Source: Euzebyaceae bacterium (GTDB lineage: Bacteria; Actinomycetota; Nitriliruptoria; Euzebyales; Egibacteraceae). Taken from it: a stretch of 39,295 nt of DNA. Location of the stretch: contig JACCXR010000411.1 in the NCBI GenBank assembly GCA_013696915.1, forward strand, positions 1 through 39,295, given 5' to 3'. Position 1 is the stretch's first letter. The number at the start of each line of letters is the position of its first letter. The notes below the pieces were generated by a model. That model was not told the DNA's origin. It worked only from the letters and a program-made list of their open reading frames with translations, and made no database searches. Shown here in pieces: positions 7,347 to 15,290 of this stretch. The position numbers were made by a program, and so were the translations under genes.

Positions 7347-8326
7347 CCGCCTGCTCCGGCGGTCGCGAGCACCCGGGTGAGCACGCGGCGGACCAGCTCG
7401 ACCTTGAACGCGTTCTGCTCGCGGGGCCGCGCGTCGCGGACCGCAGCCGACGCTGCCGCGGCGATGGTCGCCTCCGTCATCCGGGAGCCACGGAGCACAG
7501 CCTCGGCGGCTCGGGCGCGCCACGGGCGGGGCGCCACACCGCCGAGGGCCACCCGCGCCGTGCGGATCACTCCGCCGCGGACGTCGAGCGCGACGGCGGC
7601 CGAGACCAGGGCGAACTCGAAGGAGGCCCGCTCCCGCACCTTCAGGTAGCACGACCGGGCGGCGAACGACGTGGCCGGAAGCTCGACCGCGACGATCAGC
7701 TCACCATGCTCGAGCAGCGTCTCGCGCTCGGGCGTGGAGCCCGGCAGCAGGTAGAGGTCGTCGACCGGGATCGCGCGCTCTTTACGGGATCCACGGGTCC
7801 GCACCACGGCGTCGAGCGCGAGCAGTGCGACGGCCGGGTCGGACGGGTGCACCGCGATGCAGCGGTCGCTGCCGCCGAGGATGGCGTGCAGCCGGTGCTC
7901 GCCGTCGATCGCTGAGCAGCCCGTCCCGGGCGCGCGCTTGTTGCACGGTGTCACCGGATCGCGGAAGTAGCCGCAGCGGGTGCGTTGCAGGAGACTGCCG
8001 CCGACGGTGGCCATGTTCCGCAGCTGCGGCGAGGCCGCCGCGAGCACGGCGTGGGCGAGGGCCGGGAAGCGCCCGCGGACCGCGGGATGGTCGGCCACGT
8101 CACTGAGGCGCGTCAGCGCCCCGATCGACAACCCACCGTCCCGGATCTCCACGCCTGCGATCGGCAGCGCGTTGATGTCCACCAGGCGACTCGGCGCCAG
8201 CACGCCGTCCTTGAGCAGGCCGACGACGTCGGTCCCGCCGGCGAGGAGACATGCCCGGCCGTCTGCCTCCGCAAGGGCGATGGCGGCACCCTCGTCGGAG
8301 GGCCGCAGGTACTCGAGAGGCGCCAC
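7343..8326 (-). CDS. FAD-binding (medium) subunit of xanthine dehydrogenase-family hydroxylase
   Basis: A 327-residue FAD subunit that passes electrons from the iron-sulfur centres to an acceptor. The N-terminal FAD-binding motif is LLAGGTDVVGLLKDG (~28-42). The second FAD/flavin loop is ATVGGSLLQRTRCGYFRDP (~111-129), followed by a C-rich CNKRAPGTGCSAI segment characteristic of the family, and the CO-dehydrogenase flavoprotein C-terminal domain starts near 215 (FEFALVSAAVALDV). The GTG at 8326 is used, 2 bases after the stop of the iron-sulfur subunit. The gene order small, medium, large subunit is transcribed leftward from the promoter region at 8797-8875. Confidence 0.93.
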   Translation of the reverse strand: MAPLEYLRPSDEGAAIALAEADGRACLLAGGTDVVGLLKDGVLAPSRLVDINALPIAGVEIRDGGLSIGALTRLSDVADHPAVRGRFPALAHAVLAAASPQLRNMATVGGSLLQRTRCGYFRDPVTPCNKRAPGTGCSAIDGEHRLHAILGGSDRCIAVHPSDPAVALLALDAVVRTRGSRKERAIPVDDLYLLPGSTPERETLLEHGELIVAVELPATSFAARSCYLKVRERASFEFALVSAAVALDVRGGVIRTARVALGGVAPRPWRARAAEAVLRGSRMTEATIAAAASAAVRDARPREQNAFKVELVRRVLTRVLATAGAGG

Positions 8327-8328
8327 GG

Positions 8329-8796
8329 CTACTGCGCGCCCGCGACGTCACGGATCGCAGCGACGATGTTCGGATACGCGCCACAGCGGCACAGGTTCCC
8401 GCTCATGAACTCGCGGATCTCCTGCTCGGACGTCGCCCGCCCCTCGGCGAGCAGGCCGATGGCAGACAGGATCTGCCCCGGCGTGCAGAAGCCGCACTGC
8501 AGCGCGTCGCGGCTGATGAACGCCTGCTGCAGGGGGTGCAGGTCAGTCCCGTCCGCGAGCCCCTCGACGGTGGTGACCGTCGCCCCGTCGTGCATGACCG
8601 CGAGGGTCAGACAGGCGTAGACGCGCCTGCCGTCGACCAGCACGGTGCAGGTCCCGCACTCCCCGCGGTCGCAGCCCTTCTTCGCACCGGTGAGGCCGAT
8701 CACCTCCCGCAGGGCGTCGAGCAGCGTGACGCGCGGATCAAGCGCCAGGGTGTGCTGGCAGCCATTGACGCTCAGGGTGATCTCGGTCCTCGTCAC
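8329..8796 (-). CDS. 2Fe-2S (small) subunit of xanthine dehydrogenase-family hydroxylase
   Basis: A 155-residue iron-sulfur subunit carrying two [2Fe-2S] clusters. The N-terminal plant-ferredoxin-like cluster is CDRGECGTC plus a later Cys in VYACLTLAV; the C-terminal helical cluster is CGFCTPG and CRCGAYPN. It is first in the operon with the FAD and molybdenum subunits. Two GTG codons are possible starts: 8802 would overlap its own ribosome site, whereas 8796 has AAGAAGG at proper spacing, so 8796 is preferred. Its promoter lies in the divergent region with the NTF2-like gene, where an exact AGAA-N5-TTCT palindrome sits at 8822-8834. Confidence 0.93.
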   Translation of the reverse strand: MTRTEITLSVNGCQHTLALDPRVTLLDALREVIGLTGAKKGCDRGECGTCTVLVDGRRVYACLTLAVMHDGATVTTVEGLADGTDLHPLQQAFISRDALQCGFCTPGQILSAIGLLAEGRATSEQEIREFMSGNLCRCGAYPNIVAAIRDVAGAQ

Positions 8797-8806
8797 CGCC
8801 ACCTTC

Positions 8807-8835
8807 TTGCTGCCATCTTTCAGAATGTTATTCTA
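8807..8835. promoter_or_regulatory. Divergent promoter with AGAA-N5-TTCT operator candidate
   Basis: The repeat AGAATGTTATTCT at 8822-8834 has 5-base arms AGAAT/ATTCT. On the plus strand TTGCTG (8807-8812), a 16-base spacer and TATTCT (8829-8834) form a plausible promoter for the NTF2-like operon. On the minus strand TAGAAT (8835-8830) is a candidate -10 for the hydroxylase operon. The palindrome overlaps both -10 elements, as expected for a shared repressor site. Confidence 0.65.
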
Positions 8836-8875
8836 CCGACTCGCTGCCAGCTCAACTTCCGGAGCAAGCCCGACG

Positions 8876-9253
8876 ATGAAGACCCCACGCGAGATCGCCG
8901 AGTCGTACTGGCGTGCCGAGTGCGCTCGCGACCTTCCGACCGTGCTCGAGCACTACCACCCGGAGGCCGTCGTCTACCCGCCGTCCGGTCCGCCGCTGCG
9001 GGGTCGGGAGCAGATCGCGACCTTCTACGTCGACGAGATGCGCGACTACCCGGGACTCGAGGTCGACATCGTCCACGAGATCGGCAGCGGCGACGAGGCC
9101 GCTCTGGAATGGGAGGCGGTGCTGACCGACCATGAGGGCGTCCGCCATCCGTTCCGCGGGGTGAACATCGTGCGGACGAGCGAGGGGATGCTCAAGGCCG
9201 TCCGGGCCTACTTCGATCCGGCGGCGATCGAGCAGATCGACCAGTCCGGATGA
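8876..9253 (+). CDS. NTF2-like / SnoaL-like small protein
   Basis: A 125-residue protein with the cone-shaped alpha+beta barrel pattern of the SnoaL/NTF2-like superfamily. Visible are the opening helix EIAESYWRAECARDLPTVLEHYHPEAVVYPP, the GREQIATFYVDEM helix (in segments), and closing strands FRGVNIVRTSEGMLKAVRAYFDP. Members are small cytoplasmic isomerases, hydrolases or ligand-binding proteins, so the family does not fix the reaction. It is the first gene of a plus-strand operon; its stop overlaps the start of the aminotransferase (ATGA at 9250-9253), so the two are probably translationally coupled. The ATG at 8876 fits family length; upstream sequence is promoter. Confidence 0.8.
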   Translation: MKTPREIAESYWRAECARDLPTVLEHYHPEAVVYPPSGPPLRGREQIATFYVDEMRDYPGLEVDIVHEIGSGDEAALEWEAVLTDHEGVRHPFRGVNIVRTSEGMLKAVRAYFDPAAIEQIDQSG

Positions 9254-10584
9254 GCGACCGCTACGAGCGTTCCCGAGCCCAGCAGGAGCGGGCCCGCCGA
9301 TCCCTGGCCGGTGGCGTGGCCACCGCCTACCGCGCGCCGCAGCGACCCCTGCCCATCAGCTTCGCGCGGGGGCGCGGTTCGGGGCTGACCGACGTCGACG
9401 GCAACGAGTACGTCGACTACGCGCTGGCGTTCGGCCCCATGCTCCTCGGGCACTCGCCGGAGACGGTGGTCCGAGCGGTCCGACAGCAGCTGGCCACCGG
9501 CATCGGCTACGGCGCCTGCCACACGGTCGAAGCCGAGCTCGCCGAGGCCGTCTGCCGTACCGTGCCCTGCGCAGAGCTGTGCGTGTTCTCCAACAGCGGC
9601 AGCGAGGCGGTGCACGCCGCGCTGCGGATCGCCCGGGCCGCGACGGGACGCAACCGGGTCATCAAGTTCCTCGGCCACTTCCACGGCTGGCTGGATCCGC
9701 TCGCCGTCGGCATCCCCGGGCTGCGCGACGCCAGCCCCGCCACCGGAGGGCAGGATCCCCTTGCGTCATCAGCCGTCACGGTGTGCCCATGGAACGATCT
9801 CGACGCGCTGCGCGCGGCGATGGGCGACGACGTGGCAGCCGTCATCATGGAGCCGTTCGCTGTCAACGGCGGCTGTCTCTTCCCCGACCCCGGCTACCTG
9901 TCCGAGGTACGCCGACTCACCGAGCAAGCCGGGGCGCTGCTCATCTTCGACGAGGTCATCACGGGATTCCGGCTCGCTCTGGGTGGCGCCCAGCAGCGCT
10001 TCGGGGTCGTCCCCGACCTCGCGGTGTTGGGCAAGGCCATGGGCGCCGGCTTCCCGATCAGCGCCGTGTGCGGGCGCGCGGAGGTCATGGACGAGGTCGT
10101 GTCCGCTCGTGTCCGCCACGTGGGGACCTTCAACGCCAACCCGGTCTGCGCGACGGCCGCACTGGCGGCGATCACCGAACTGGAGCGCGATGCCGGCCAC
10201 CTGTACCCCCGCCTCGAGCAGCTCGGCTCCCGACTTGCCGACATCTTCCGGGTGGAGGCCACCGACGCCGGGCTGCCACTGGTCGTGAACCAGCTGGGCG
10301 GCATGGCGCACGCCTTCTGCAGCGACGGCCCTGTCGCCAGCCACGAGGACACCCTGCGCACGGACGCCGCCGCCTACCGGAGCTTCGCCGGGGCGCTGCT
10401 GGATGAGGGCGTGCACGTGATCTCCCGGGGGCTGCTGTACGTCTCCACCGTCCACGAGGACACCGATCTGGACCGGACACGAGAGGCCGTCGGGAAGGCG
10501 GCAGCGGCCACCGCGGCCGTTCTCGCGGAGCCGACGACCATGCGAGACACCGAAGCCATGGACGCCACAGGCGCACGCAGATGA
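9250..10584 (+). CDS. Class-III PLP-dependent aminotransferase (glutamate-1-semialdehyde aminomutase-like)
   Basis: A 444-residue fold-type I PLP enzyme. Motifs are GGVATAYRAP near 21-30, DVDGNEYVDYALAFGPMLLGH near 48-68 (in parts), SNSGSEAVHAALRIAR near 114-129 (phosphate-binding region), the cofactor Asp in FDEVITGFR (D234), and Lys262 in LGKAMGAGFP as Schiff-base lysine. It is closest in pattern to glutamate-1-semialdehyde 2,1-aminomutase and related omega-aminotransferases. A housekeeping haem role is unlikely, because it sits between an NTF2-like gene and an SDR gene with ATGA overlaps on both sides. The expected role is transamination (or amino shift) of a pathway intermediate, whose ketone or aldehyde could pass to the SDR enzyme. 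Confidence 0.88.
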   Translation: MSDRYERSRAQQERARRSLAGGVATAYRAPQRPLPISFARGRGSGLTDVDGNEYVDYALAFGPMLLGHSPETVVRAVRQQLATGIGYGACHTVEAELAEAVCRTVPCAELCVFSNSGSEAVHAALRIARAATGRNRVIKFLGHFHGWLDPLAVGIPGLRDASPATGGQDPLASSAVTVCPWNDLDALRAAMGDDVAAVIMEPFAVNGGCLFPDPGYLSEVRRLTEQAGALLIFDEVITGFRLALGGAQQRFGVVPDLAVLGKAMGAGFPISAVCGRAEVMDEVVSARVRHVGTFNANPVCATAALAAITELERDAGHLYPRLEQLGSRLADIFRVEATDAGLPLVVNQLGGMAHAFCSDGPVASHEDTLRTDAAAYRSFAGALLDEGVHVISRGLLYVSTVHEDTDLDRTREAVGKAAAATAAVLAEPTTMRDTEAMDATGARR

Positions 10585-11348
10585 GGTTGGGCGGCAAGGT
10601 CGCGATCGTCACGGGAGCCGGAGGAGGAATCGGGAGCGCGACCGTGAGACGGTTCGCGGAGGAGGGGTCGAAGGTGGCGTGCGTCGACATCGACGGCGAC
10701 GCAATCGCCGCGTTGGTCGACGCGATCACAGCGGAGGGGGGTGACGCCATCGCGATCCCCGCGGACGTGTCGACGCGGGAGGGCAACCGCCGGATGGTCG
10801 ACGAGACGGTAGCGCACTTCGGTGGCCTCGACGTCTTGCACGCCAACGCCGCCGTCCAGGTGATGGGACGGCTCGAGGACACGCCGGAGGAGAGCTGGGA
10901 CAGGCTCGAGGCGACCAACCTGCGGGGCGTCTACCTGGGCATCGCGGAGGCGCTGCCCAGCCTGCGCGAGCGCGAGGGCGGGTCGGTCATCGTGACCGCG
11001 TCGCTCCTGGGCATCGTCGGCGATGCCGACATGCCGGCCTACGGCGCCATGAAGGGCGGCCTGCGTGCGCTGTGCCGCTCCATCGCCACCGCGCACGGAC
11101 CCGAGAACATCCGCTGCAACACGATCTGTCCCGGGGACGTCGACACCCCGATGAACATCGACTTCTTCGAGCATCAAGCAGATCCTGTGGCGGCACGCGA
11201 GGAGGTGACCCGGCGGTATCCGTTGCGTCGGTTCGCCACGCCTGACGACGTCGCCAACGTCGCCGTGTTCCTCGCCTCGGACGAGGCCAGCTACATCAGC
11301 GGCATCGACATCGTCGTCGACGGCGGTCTGCTCGCCCGCATCTACTAG
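10581..11348 (+). CDS. Short-chain dehydrogenase/reductase (SDR, classical type)
   Basis: A 255-residue NAD(P)-dependent oxidoreductase. The nucleotide-binding motif TGAGGGIG is at 11-18; the acidic DID near 36-38 favours NAD(H). The usual NNAG is replaced by NAAV near 89-92. The catalytic residues are S141, Y154 and K158 (YGAMK). The C-terminus has ICPGDVDTPM and YISGIDIVVDGG, typical of classical SDRs. Its ATG overlaps the aminotransferase stop. It probably oxidises an alcohol or reduces a carbonyl in the same pathway. The IlvD-type gene follows after 25 bases. Confidence 0.92.
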   Translation: MRLGGKVAIVTGAGGGIGSATVRRFAEEGSKVACVDIDGDAIAALVDAITAEGGDAIAIPADVSTREGNRRMVDETVAHFGGLDVLHANAAVQVMGRLEDTPEESWDRLEATNLRGVYLGIAEALPSLREREGGSVIVTASLLGIVGDADMPAYGAMKGGLRALCRSIATAHGPENIRCNTICPGDVDTPMNIDFFEHQADPVAAREEVTRRYPLRRFATPDDVANVAVFLASDEASYISGIDIVVDGGLLARIY

Positions 11349-11373
11349 CTGGCCACTTCGAGGTGACATCCAG

Positions 11374-13056
11374 ATGAACGCCACACCGCAGACGGACCGC
11401 AGGCTGCCCAGTCGCACCATGTACGAGGGTCGCGGTCGCGCCGCAGCACGGGCGTATCTCCACGGGACCGGGTTCTCGCCGGAAGACCTGCGCAAGCCCA
11501 TCATCGGCGTGTCGCACGCGTGGATCGAGACCATGCCGTGCAACCTCAACCACCGCGACCTCGCGCAGCAGGTGAAGCGCGGGGTCCGCAGCGCCGGTGG
11601 CACGCCGATGGAGCTGAACACGATCGCCATCTCGGACGGGGTGACGATGGGCACCGAGGGGATGAAGGCCTCCCTGGTGAGTCGCGAGCTGATCGCCGAC
11701 TCCATCGAGCTGGTCGCGAGAGGCCACATGTTCGACGCACTGGTCTGCATCGTCGCGTGCGACAAGACGGTCCCCGCTGCGGCGATGGCGCTGGCACGAC
11801 TGGACCGTCCGGGGCTGGTCCTCTACAGCGGGACCATCCTTCCCGGCCGCTTCCGCGGCCGTGACGTGACCATGGGGGAGGTGTTCGAGGCGATCGGCTC
11901 GGTTGCCGCCGGGCTGCTCGCCGAAGAGGATCTCGCGGAGATGGAGCTGGTAGCGTGCCCGGGAGCGGGCGCCTGCGGCGGTCAGTTCACCGCCAACACG
12001 ATGTCGATGGTCATGGAGGTCATCGGGCTCTCGCCGGTGGGGTTCAACTCGATTCCCGCCGTCGGGACGGCGAAGATGGACGCAGCGGAACGGGCGGGGG
12101 CAACGATCATGTCCGTGCTCGACAACGACCTCCGGCCCAGCCAGATCCTCACCCGGCCGGCGTTCGAGAACGCGGTGGCGGCGGTGGCGGCCAGTGGGGG
12201 ATCCACGAACGCGGTCCTGCACCTTCTGGCGCTGGCCAGGGAGGTGGGAGTCGGGCTCACGCTCGAGGACATCGACCGCATCAGCCGGCGGACCCCCTTG
12301 CTGTGCGACCTGCTTCCCGGCGGGCGCTTCGCCGCAGCGGACCTGCACGCCGCCGGCGGCATCGGACTGCTGACCCAGCGGCTCATCAAGGGCGGGTACG
12401 TCGACGGATCGGCGATGACGGTCACCGGGCGCACCCTCGGCGAGGAGGTGGCAGAGGTGTCCGAGACGCCCGGCCAGGAAGTCGTCGTCGCCCTGGACCA
12501 CCCCCTTCGTCCTGAGGGTGGGCTCGTCATTCTCAAGGGCAACCTCGCTCCTGAGGGATCGGTCGTGAAGATCACCGCACACACTCTGACGTCCCATGCG
12601 GGCCCGGCGCGCGTGTTCGATCGCGAGGAGGACGCGTACGACGCCGTCATCGGCGGGCAGATCAAGCCGGGGGACGTCGTCGTGATCCGCTACGAGGGCC
12701 CGCGTGGCGGTCCCGGCATGCGTGAGATGCTGTCGGTCACCGGCGCCATCCTCGGCGAGGGACTGGGTGGCTCGGTCGCCCTGATCACCGACGGCCGCTT
12801 CAGCGGTGCCACGAACGGCTTCATGGTCGGCCACCTCGCGCCCGAGGCCGCGGTGGGAGGACCGATCGCCGGGCTGCGCGACGGCGACGTCATCCGCCTC
12901 GACGTCGCGACGCGCACGGTCGAAGCCCCCGAGGTCGACTTCGCCGAGCGCCTGCGCGACTGGGCGCCGCCCGAGCCACGGTACGCGACCGGTGTGTTCG
13001 CCAAGTACCGGACGCTCGTCGGCTCGGCCAGCACAGGGGCCACCACCGGTCCGTAG
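11374..13056 (+). CDS. ilvD: IlvD/Edd-family dehydratase (dihydroxy-acid dehydratase type)
   Basis: A 560-residue iron-sulfur dehydratase. The three family cysteines are present: C56 in MPCN, C129 in CDKTVPAAAMAL and C201 in CPGAGACGGQFTANTM. The C-terminal swivel domain has DGRFSGATNGFMVGHLAPEA, as in IlvD rather than 6-phosphogluconate dehydratase. Length matches IlvD (about 560). It dehydrates a 2,3-dihydroxy acid to a 2-keto acid. No other branched-chain amino acid genes are present and it sits in a catabolic operon, so it may act on a sugar acid or other hydroxy acid instead of valine/isoleucine precursors; the symbol marks the closest family only. A GAGGTG ribosome site lies upstream of the ATG. 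Confidence 0.9.
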   Translation: MNATPQTDRRLPSRTMYEGRGRAAARAYLHGTGFSPEDLRKPIIGVSHAWIETMPCNLNHRDLAQQVKRGVRSAGGTPMELNTIAISDGVTMGTEGMKASLVSRELIADSIELVARGHMFDALVCIVACDKTVPAAAMALARLDRPGLVLYSGTILPGRFRGRDVTMGEVFEAIGSVAAGLLAEEDLAEMELVACPGAGACGGQFTANTMSMVMEVIGLSPVGFNSIPAVGTAKMDAAERAGATIMSVLDNDLRPSQILTRPAFENAVAAVAASGGSTNAVLHLLALAREVGVGLTLEDIDRISRRTPLLCDLLPGGRFAAADLHAAGGIGLLTQRLIKGGYVDGSAMTVTGRTLGEEVAEVSETPGQEVVVALDHPLRPEGGLVILKGNLAPEGSVVKITAHTLTSHAGPARVFDREEDAYDAVIGGQIKPGDVVVIRYEGPRGGPGMREMLSVTGAILGEGLGGSVALITDGRFSGATNGFMVGHLAPEAAVGGPIAGLRDGDVIRLDVATRTVEAPEVDFAERLRDWAPPEPRYATGVFAKYRTLVGSASTGATTGP

Positions 13057-13076
13057 CGCCCCGCTTCGAGCGGACC

Positions 13077-13973
13077 ATGGATGTCGCGGTCGACGTGGAC
13101 CACCTCATGCTCGGTGTGTCCGACCTCGACGCGGCGGGTGCGAGCTTCGAGCGGCTCGGCTTCACCGTCACTGCGCGCAGCGAGCACACGGTGATGGGAA
13201 CGGCCAACCGGTGCGTGATGCTCACGTCCGGGTCTCCCGACATCGCCAACTACGTCGAGCTCATGGCCGTCACCGGCCGGGACCGACTTCCCCAGCGGCT
13301 CACCGAGGTCCTGGGCGGCCCCGAGGGCGTGAAGGCTGTCGTGCTCGCCACCCGCGACGCGAACGCTTCGGCGACTGCGCTGGCCGCTCGCGGACTCGGA
13401 ACCGCTGCGGTCTTCAGCTTCGACCGGATGATCGAGCTGCCCGACGGCGACGAGGCGATGCTGGCGTTCACGGTGGCGATGCTTCCGTCATCGGCTGCGC
13501 CCGTCCCGACCATCGTGTGCGCGCACCACACGCTGGCGACGCTCACGCAGCGGGAATGGCAGCACCACGTCAACGGCGCGCAGCGGCTGACCGGCTGCAC
13601 GATCGTCGCGACCGCCCCCGCAGCGGTCGCCGCCAGGCTCGAGCAGTTGCTCGGCGTCGCGGCGCACGTGGAGCCCGACGGTGGTCGTGCTGTGCGCTGC
13701 GGTCAGGTCACGCTTCGCATCGTCACTCCCGACGTTCTGCGTCGCGTCTACCCTGGACTCGAGCTCGATCCGGCACGACCCCTGCCGTACGTGCTCGGGT
13801 TGGCGGTCGCTGTGACCGAGATCCGCCAGACCGAGGACCATCTCCGCCGTGCCGGAGTGCCGTGCGTCGTGAGCACGGCGGGCACGGCCGTCTCCGTGAT
13901 GCCGCAGCATGCGCACGGTGCGTTGCTCGAGTTCGAGCGGGCCGTCCCACGCCTCCGGGGTGGCCGTCTCTAG
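13077..13973 (+). CDS. Glyoxalase-like (VOC-fold) domain protein
   Basis: A 298-residue protein resembling the Glyoxalase_3 type of vicinal-oxygen-chelate proteins. The opening VDHLMLGVSDLDAAGASFERLGFTV is the standard first beta-alpha-beta unit (residues ~7-31, with the metal-type His9). MLTSGSPDIANYVELMAV follows, and a weaker second copy occupies the C-terminal half (HTLATLTQREW, GCTIVATAPAA, LLEFER at the end). VOC enzymes include dioxygenases, isomerases and resistance proteins, so the reaction is open. It is last in the plus operon, 20 bases after the dehydratase gene. It converges with the M20 amidohydrolase, the two stops being 7 bases apart with no room for a terminator. Confidence 0.8.
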   Translation: MDVAVDVDHLMLGVSDLDAAGASFERLGFTVTARSEHTVMGTANRCVMLTSGSPDIANYVELMAVTGRDRLPQRLTEVLGGPEGVKAVVLATRDANASATALAARGLGTAAVFSFDRMIELPDGDEAMLAFTVAMLPSSAAPVPTIVCAHHTLATLTQREWQHHVNGAQRLTGCTIVATAPAAVAARLEQLLGVAAHVEPDGGRAVRCGQVTLRIVTPDVLRRVYPGLELDPARPLPYVLGLAVAVTEIRQTEDHLRRAGVPCVVSTAGTAVSVMPQHAHGALLEFERAVPRLRGGRL

Positions 13974-13980
13974 GACGCGT

Positions 13981-15198
13981 CTAGGCCAGGTACGACAGCG
14001 CCACCGCCGCATGCAGTGCGATGCCGGTCGCCATGGCGTCTTCGTTCAGCACCATCCGGTTGGAGTGGTTGGGCGCCGGCTGCTTCGCTCCGGGGGGTGC
14101 GGTGCCCAGAAAGGCCATCGCTCCGGGAACGCGCTCGAGGACGTAGGAGAAGTCGTCCGCGGCCATCACGGGGTCCGCCACCACCTCGACCGCGTCAGAA
14201 GCCACCACCGCACGAGCCACGTCGAGCGCCCACGGTGCGAAGCGCTCGTCGTTGCGCGTGGGTGGGTAGCCCTCCTCGACGTCGACGTCGCAGGTGAGTC
14301 CGTGAGCGGCGGCGATCCCGACGGCAACCTCGCGAATGCGCCGCCAGAGCGCCTGGCGGGTCGTGGCCGACAGCGCGCGGACCGTGCCGACCAGCGTCGC
14401 CGTCTCCGGGATCACATTGTGCGCGGTGCCCGCCTCGACCGTCGCGATCGTCACGACGGCCGGATCGAAGATGTCGATGCGCCTCGTGACCAACGACTGC
14501 AGCGCCAGCACGGCCTCGCATGCGGCAGGAATCGGGTCCAGCGCCAGGTGCGGCTGCGATGCGTGCCCGCCCCGGCCGCGGAAGCGGATCCTCACGACGT
14601 CCGCCGACGCGAGGAACGGCCCGGGACGGCTGGTCACCATCCCACAGGCGAGCACGGGCGAGCTGTGCAGCGCGAAGGCGGCGTCCACCGCCGGGTTCTC
14701 CAACAGCCCCTCCTCGATCATGTCACGGGCGCCGTGGTAGCCCTCCTCCCCAGGTTGGAACATGAAGCGGACATTCCCGTTCAGCCGGGCGCAGTGACGG
14801 GCCAGCAGCTGCGCCGCACTCACCAGCATCGCCGAGTGCGCGTCGTGGCCGCAGGCGTGCATGACGCCGTCACGTTCCGACGCGAAGTCCAGGCCCGTGT
14901 CCTCCGCCAGCGGCAACGCGTCCATGTCCGCCCGCAGCAGGATCGTGGGTCCGGGCCGCGCGCCGGCGAGCGTGGCGACGACCGAGGAGCACTGCGCGCC
15001 CACTGCGACATCGAGGGGAAGCCCGCTGAGGCCCTCCAACACGGCGCGCTGCGTGTCCGGTAGGTCCAGACCCACCTCGGGGCGCCGATGGATCTGTCGA
15101 CGGAGCGCCACCGCTTCTGGAAGCAGGGTCCTCGCCTCCCGCAGCAGGCCCGAGAGCAACGACGGATCGGGCGCTGGGGTCTGGCGGTTGACTGTCAC
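13981..15198 (-). CDS. M20D-family amidohydrolase (N-acyl-amino acid / hippurate hydrolase type)
   Basis: A 405-residue metallopeptidase-like amidohydrolase that would cleave an N-acyl amide to a carboxylate and an amine or amino acid in the cytoplasm. Metal-site motifs are RADMDALPL near 89-97, HACGHDAH (C116, H118), the catalytic GEEG (E151, E152), LHSSP (H178), and the C-terminal His in PAPNHSNRM. The dimerisation lid insert GRGGHASQPHLALDPI is present. The start is GTG at 15198, with GAGGA eight bases upstream. It is divergent from the flavin oxidase gene at 15291, and the shared 92-base region carries the 25-bp form of the regulatory repeat, so the two are probably co-regulated. Confidence 0.92.
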   Translation of the reverse strand: MTVNRQTPAPDPSLLSGLLREARTLLPEAVALRRQIHRRPEVGLDLPDTQRAVLEGLSGLPLDVAVGAQCSSVVATLAGARPGPTILLRADMDALPLAEDTGLDFASERDGVMHACGHDAHSAMLVSAAQLLARHCARLNGNVRFMFQPGEEGYHGARDMIEEGLLENPAVDAAFALHSSPVLACGMVTSRPGPFLASADVVRIRFRGRGGHASQPHLALDPIPAACEAVLALQSLVTRRIDIFDPAVVTIATVEAGTAHNVIPETATLVGTVRALSATTRQALWRRIREVAVGIAAAHGLTCDVDVEEGYPPTRNDERFAPWALDVARAVVASDAVEVVADPVMAADDFSYVLERVPGAMAFLGTAPPGAKQPAPNHSNRMVLNEDAMATGIALHAAVALSYLA

Positions 15199-15228
15199 GG
15201 ACGTGTCCTCGCTACTGGTGCACCCGGG

Positions 15229-15258
15229 TAGGTTAGAATAGGTTTCTCCAATACAGAA
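15229..15258 (+). promoter_or_regulatory. Promoter/operator candidate with 25-bp shared element (oxidase / M20 divergent region)
   Basis: AGAATAGGTTTCT (15235-15247) is an exact AGAA-N5-TTCT copy. After 7 more bases comes CAGAA (15254-15258), placing a third half-site two helical turns from the first. TAGGTT at 15229-15234 directly abuts the element and matches the TANNNT -10 form, as in the promoter at 25957-26009. I see no good -35 on the plus strand. On the minus strand TATTCT lies within the same bases and could serve the amidohydrolase gene. Confidence 0.6.
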
Positions 15259-15290
15259 CGCTCTCAGGGGTTGCGGAGCCAGCGGATGGG

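Noticed and set aside
13966..13990. Terminator between the convergent glyoxalase-like and M20 genes
   Set aside because: Only 7 bases separate the stops; the GACGCGTC self-complementary core is too short to count as a terminator.
15188..15193. TTGACT as a -35 for the flavin oxidase gene
   Set aside because: It is 35 bases from the TAGGTT -10 candidate, too far for a promoter spacer, and lies within the first codons of the divergent gene.
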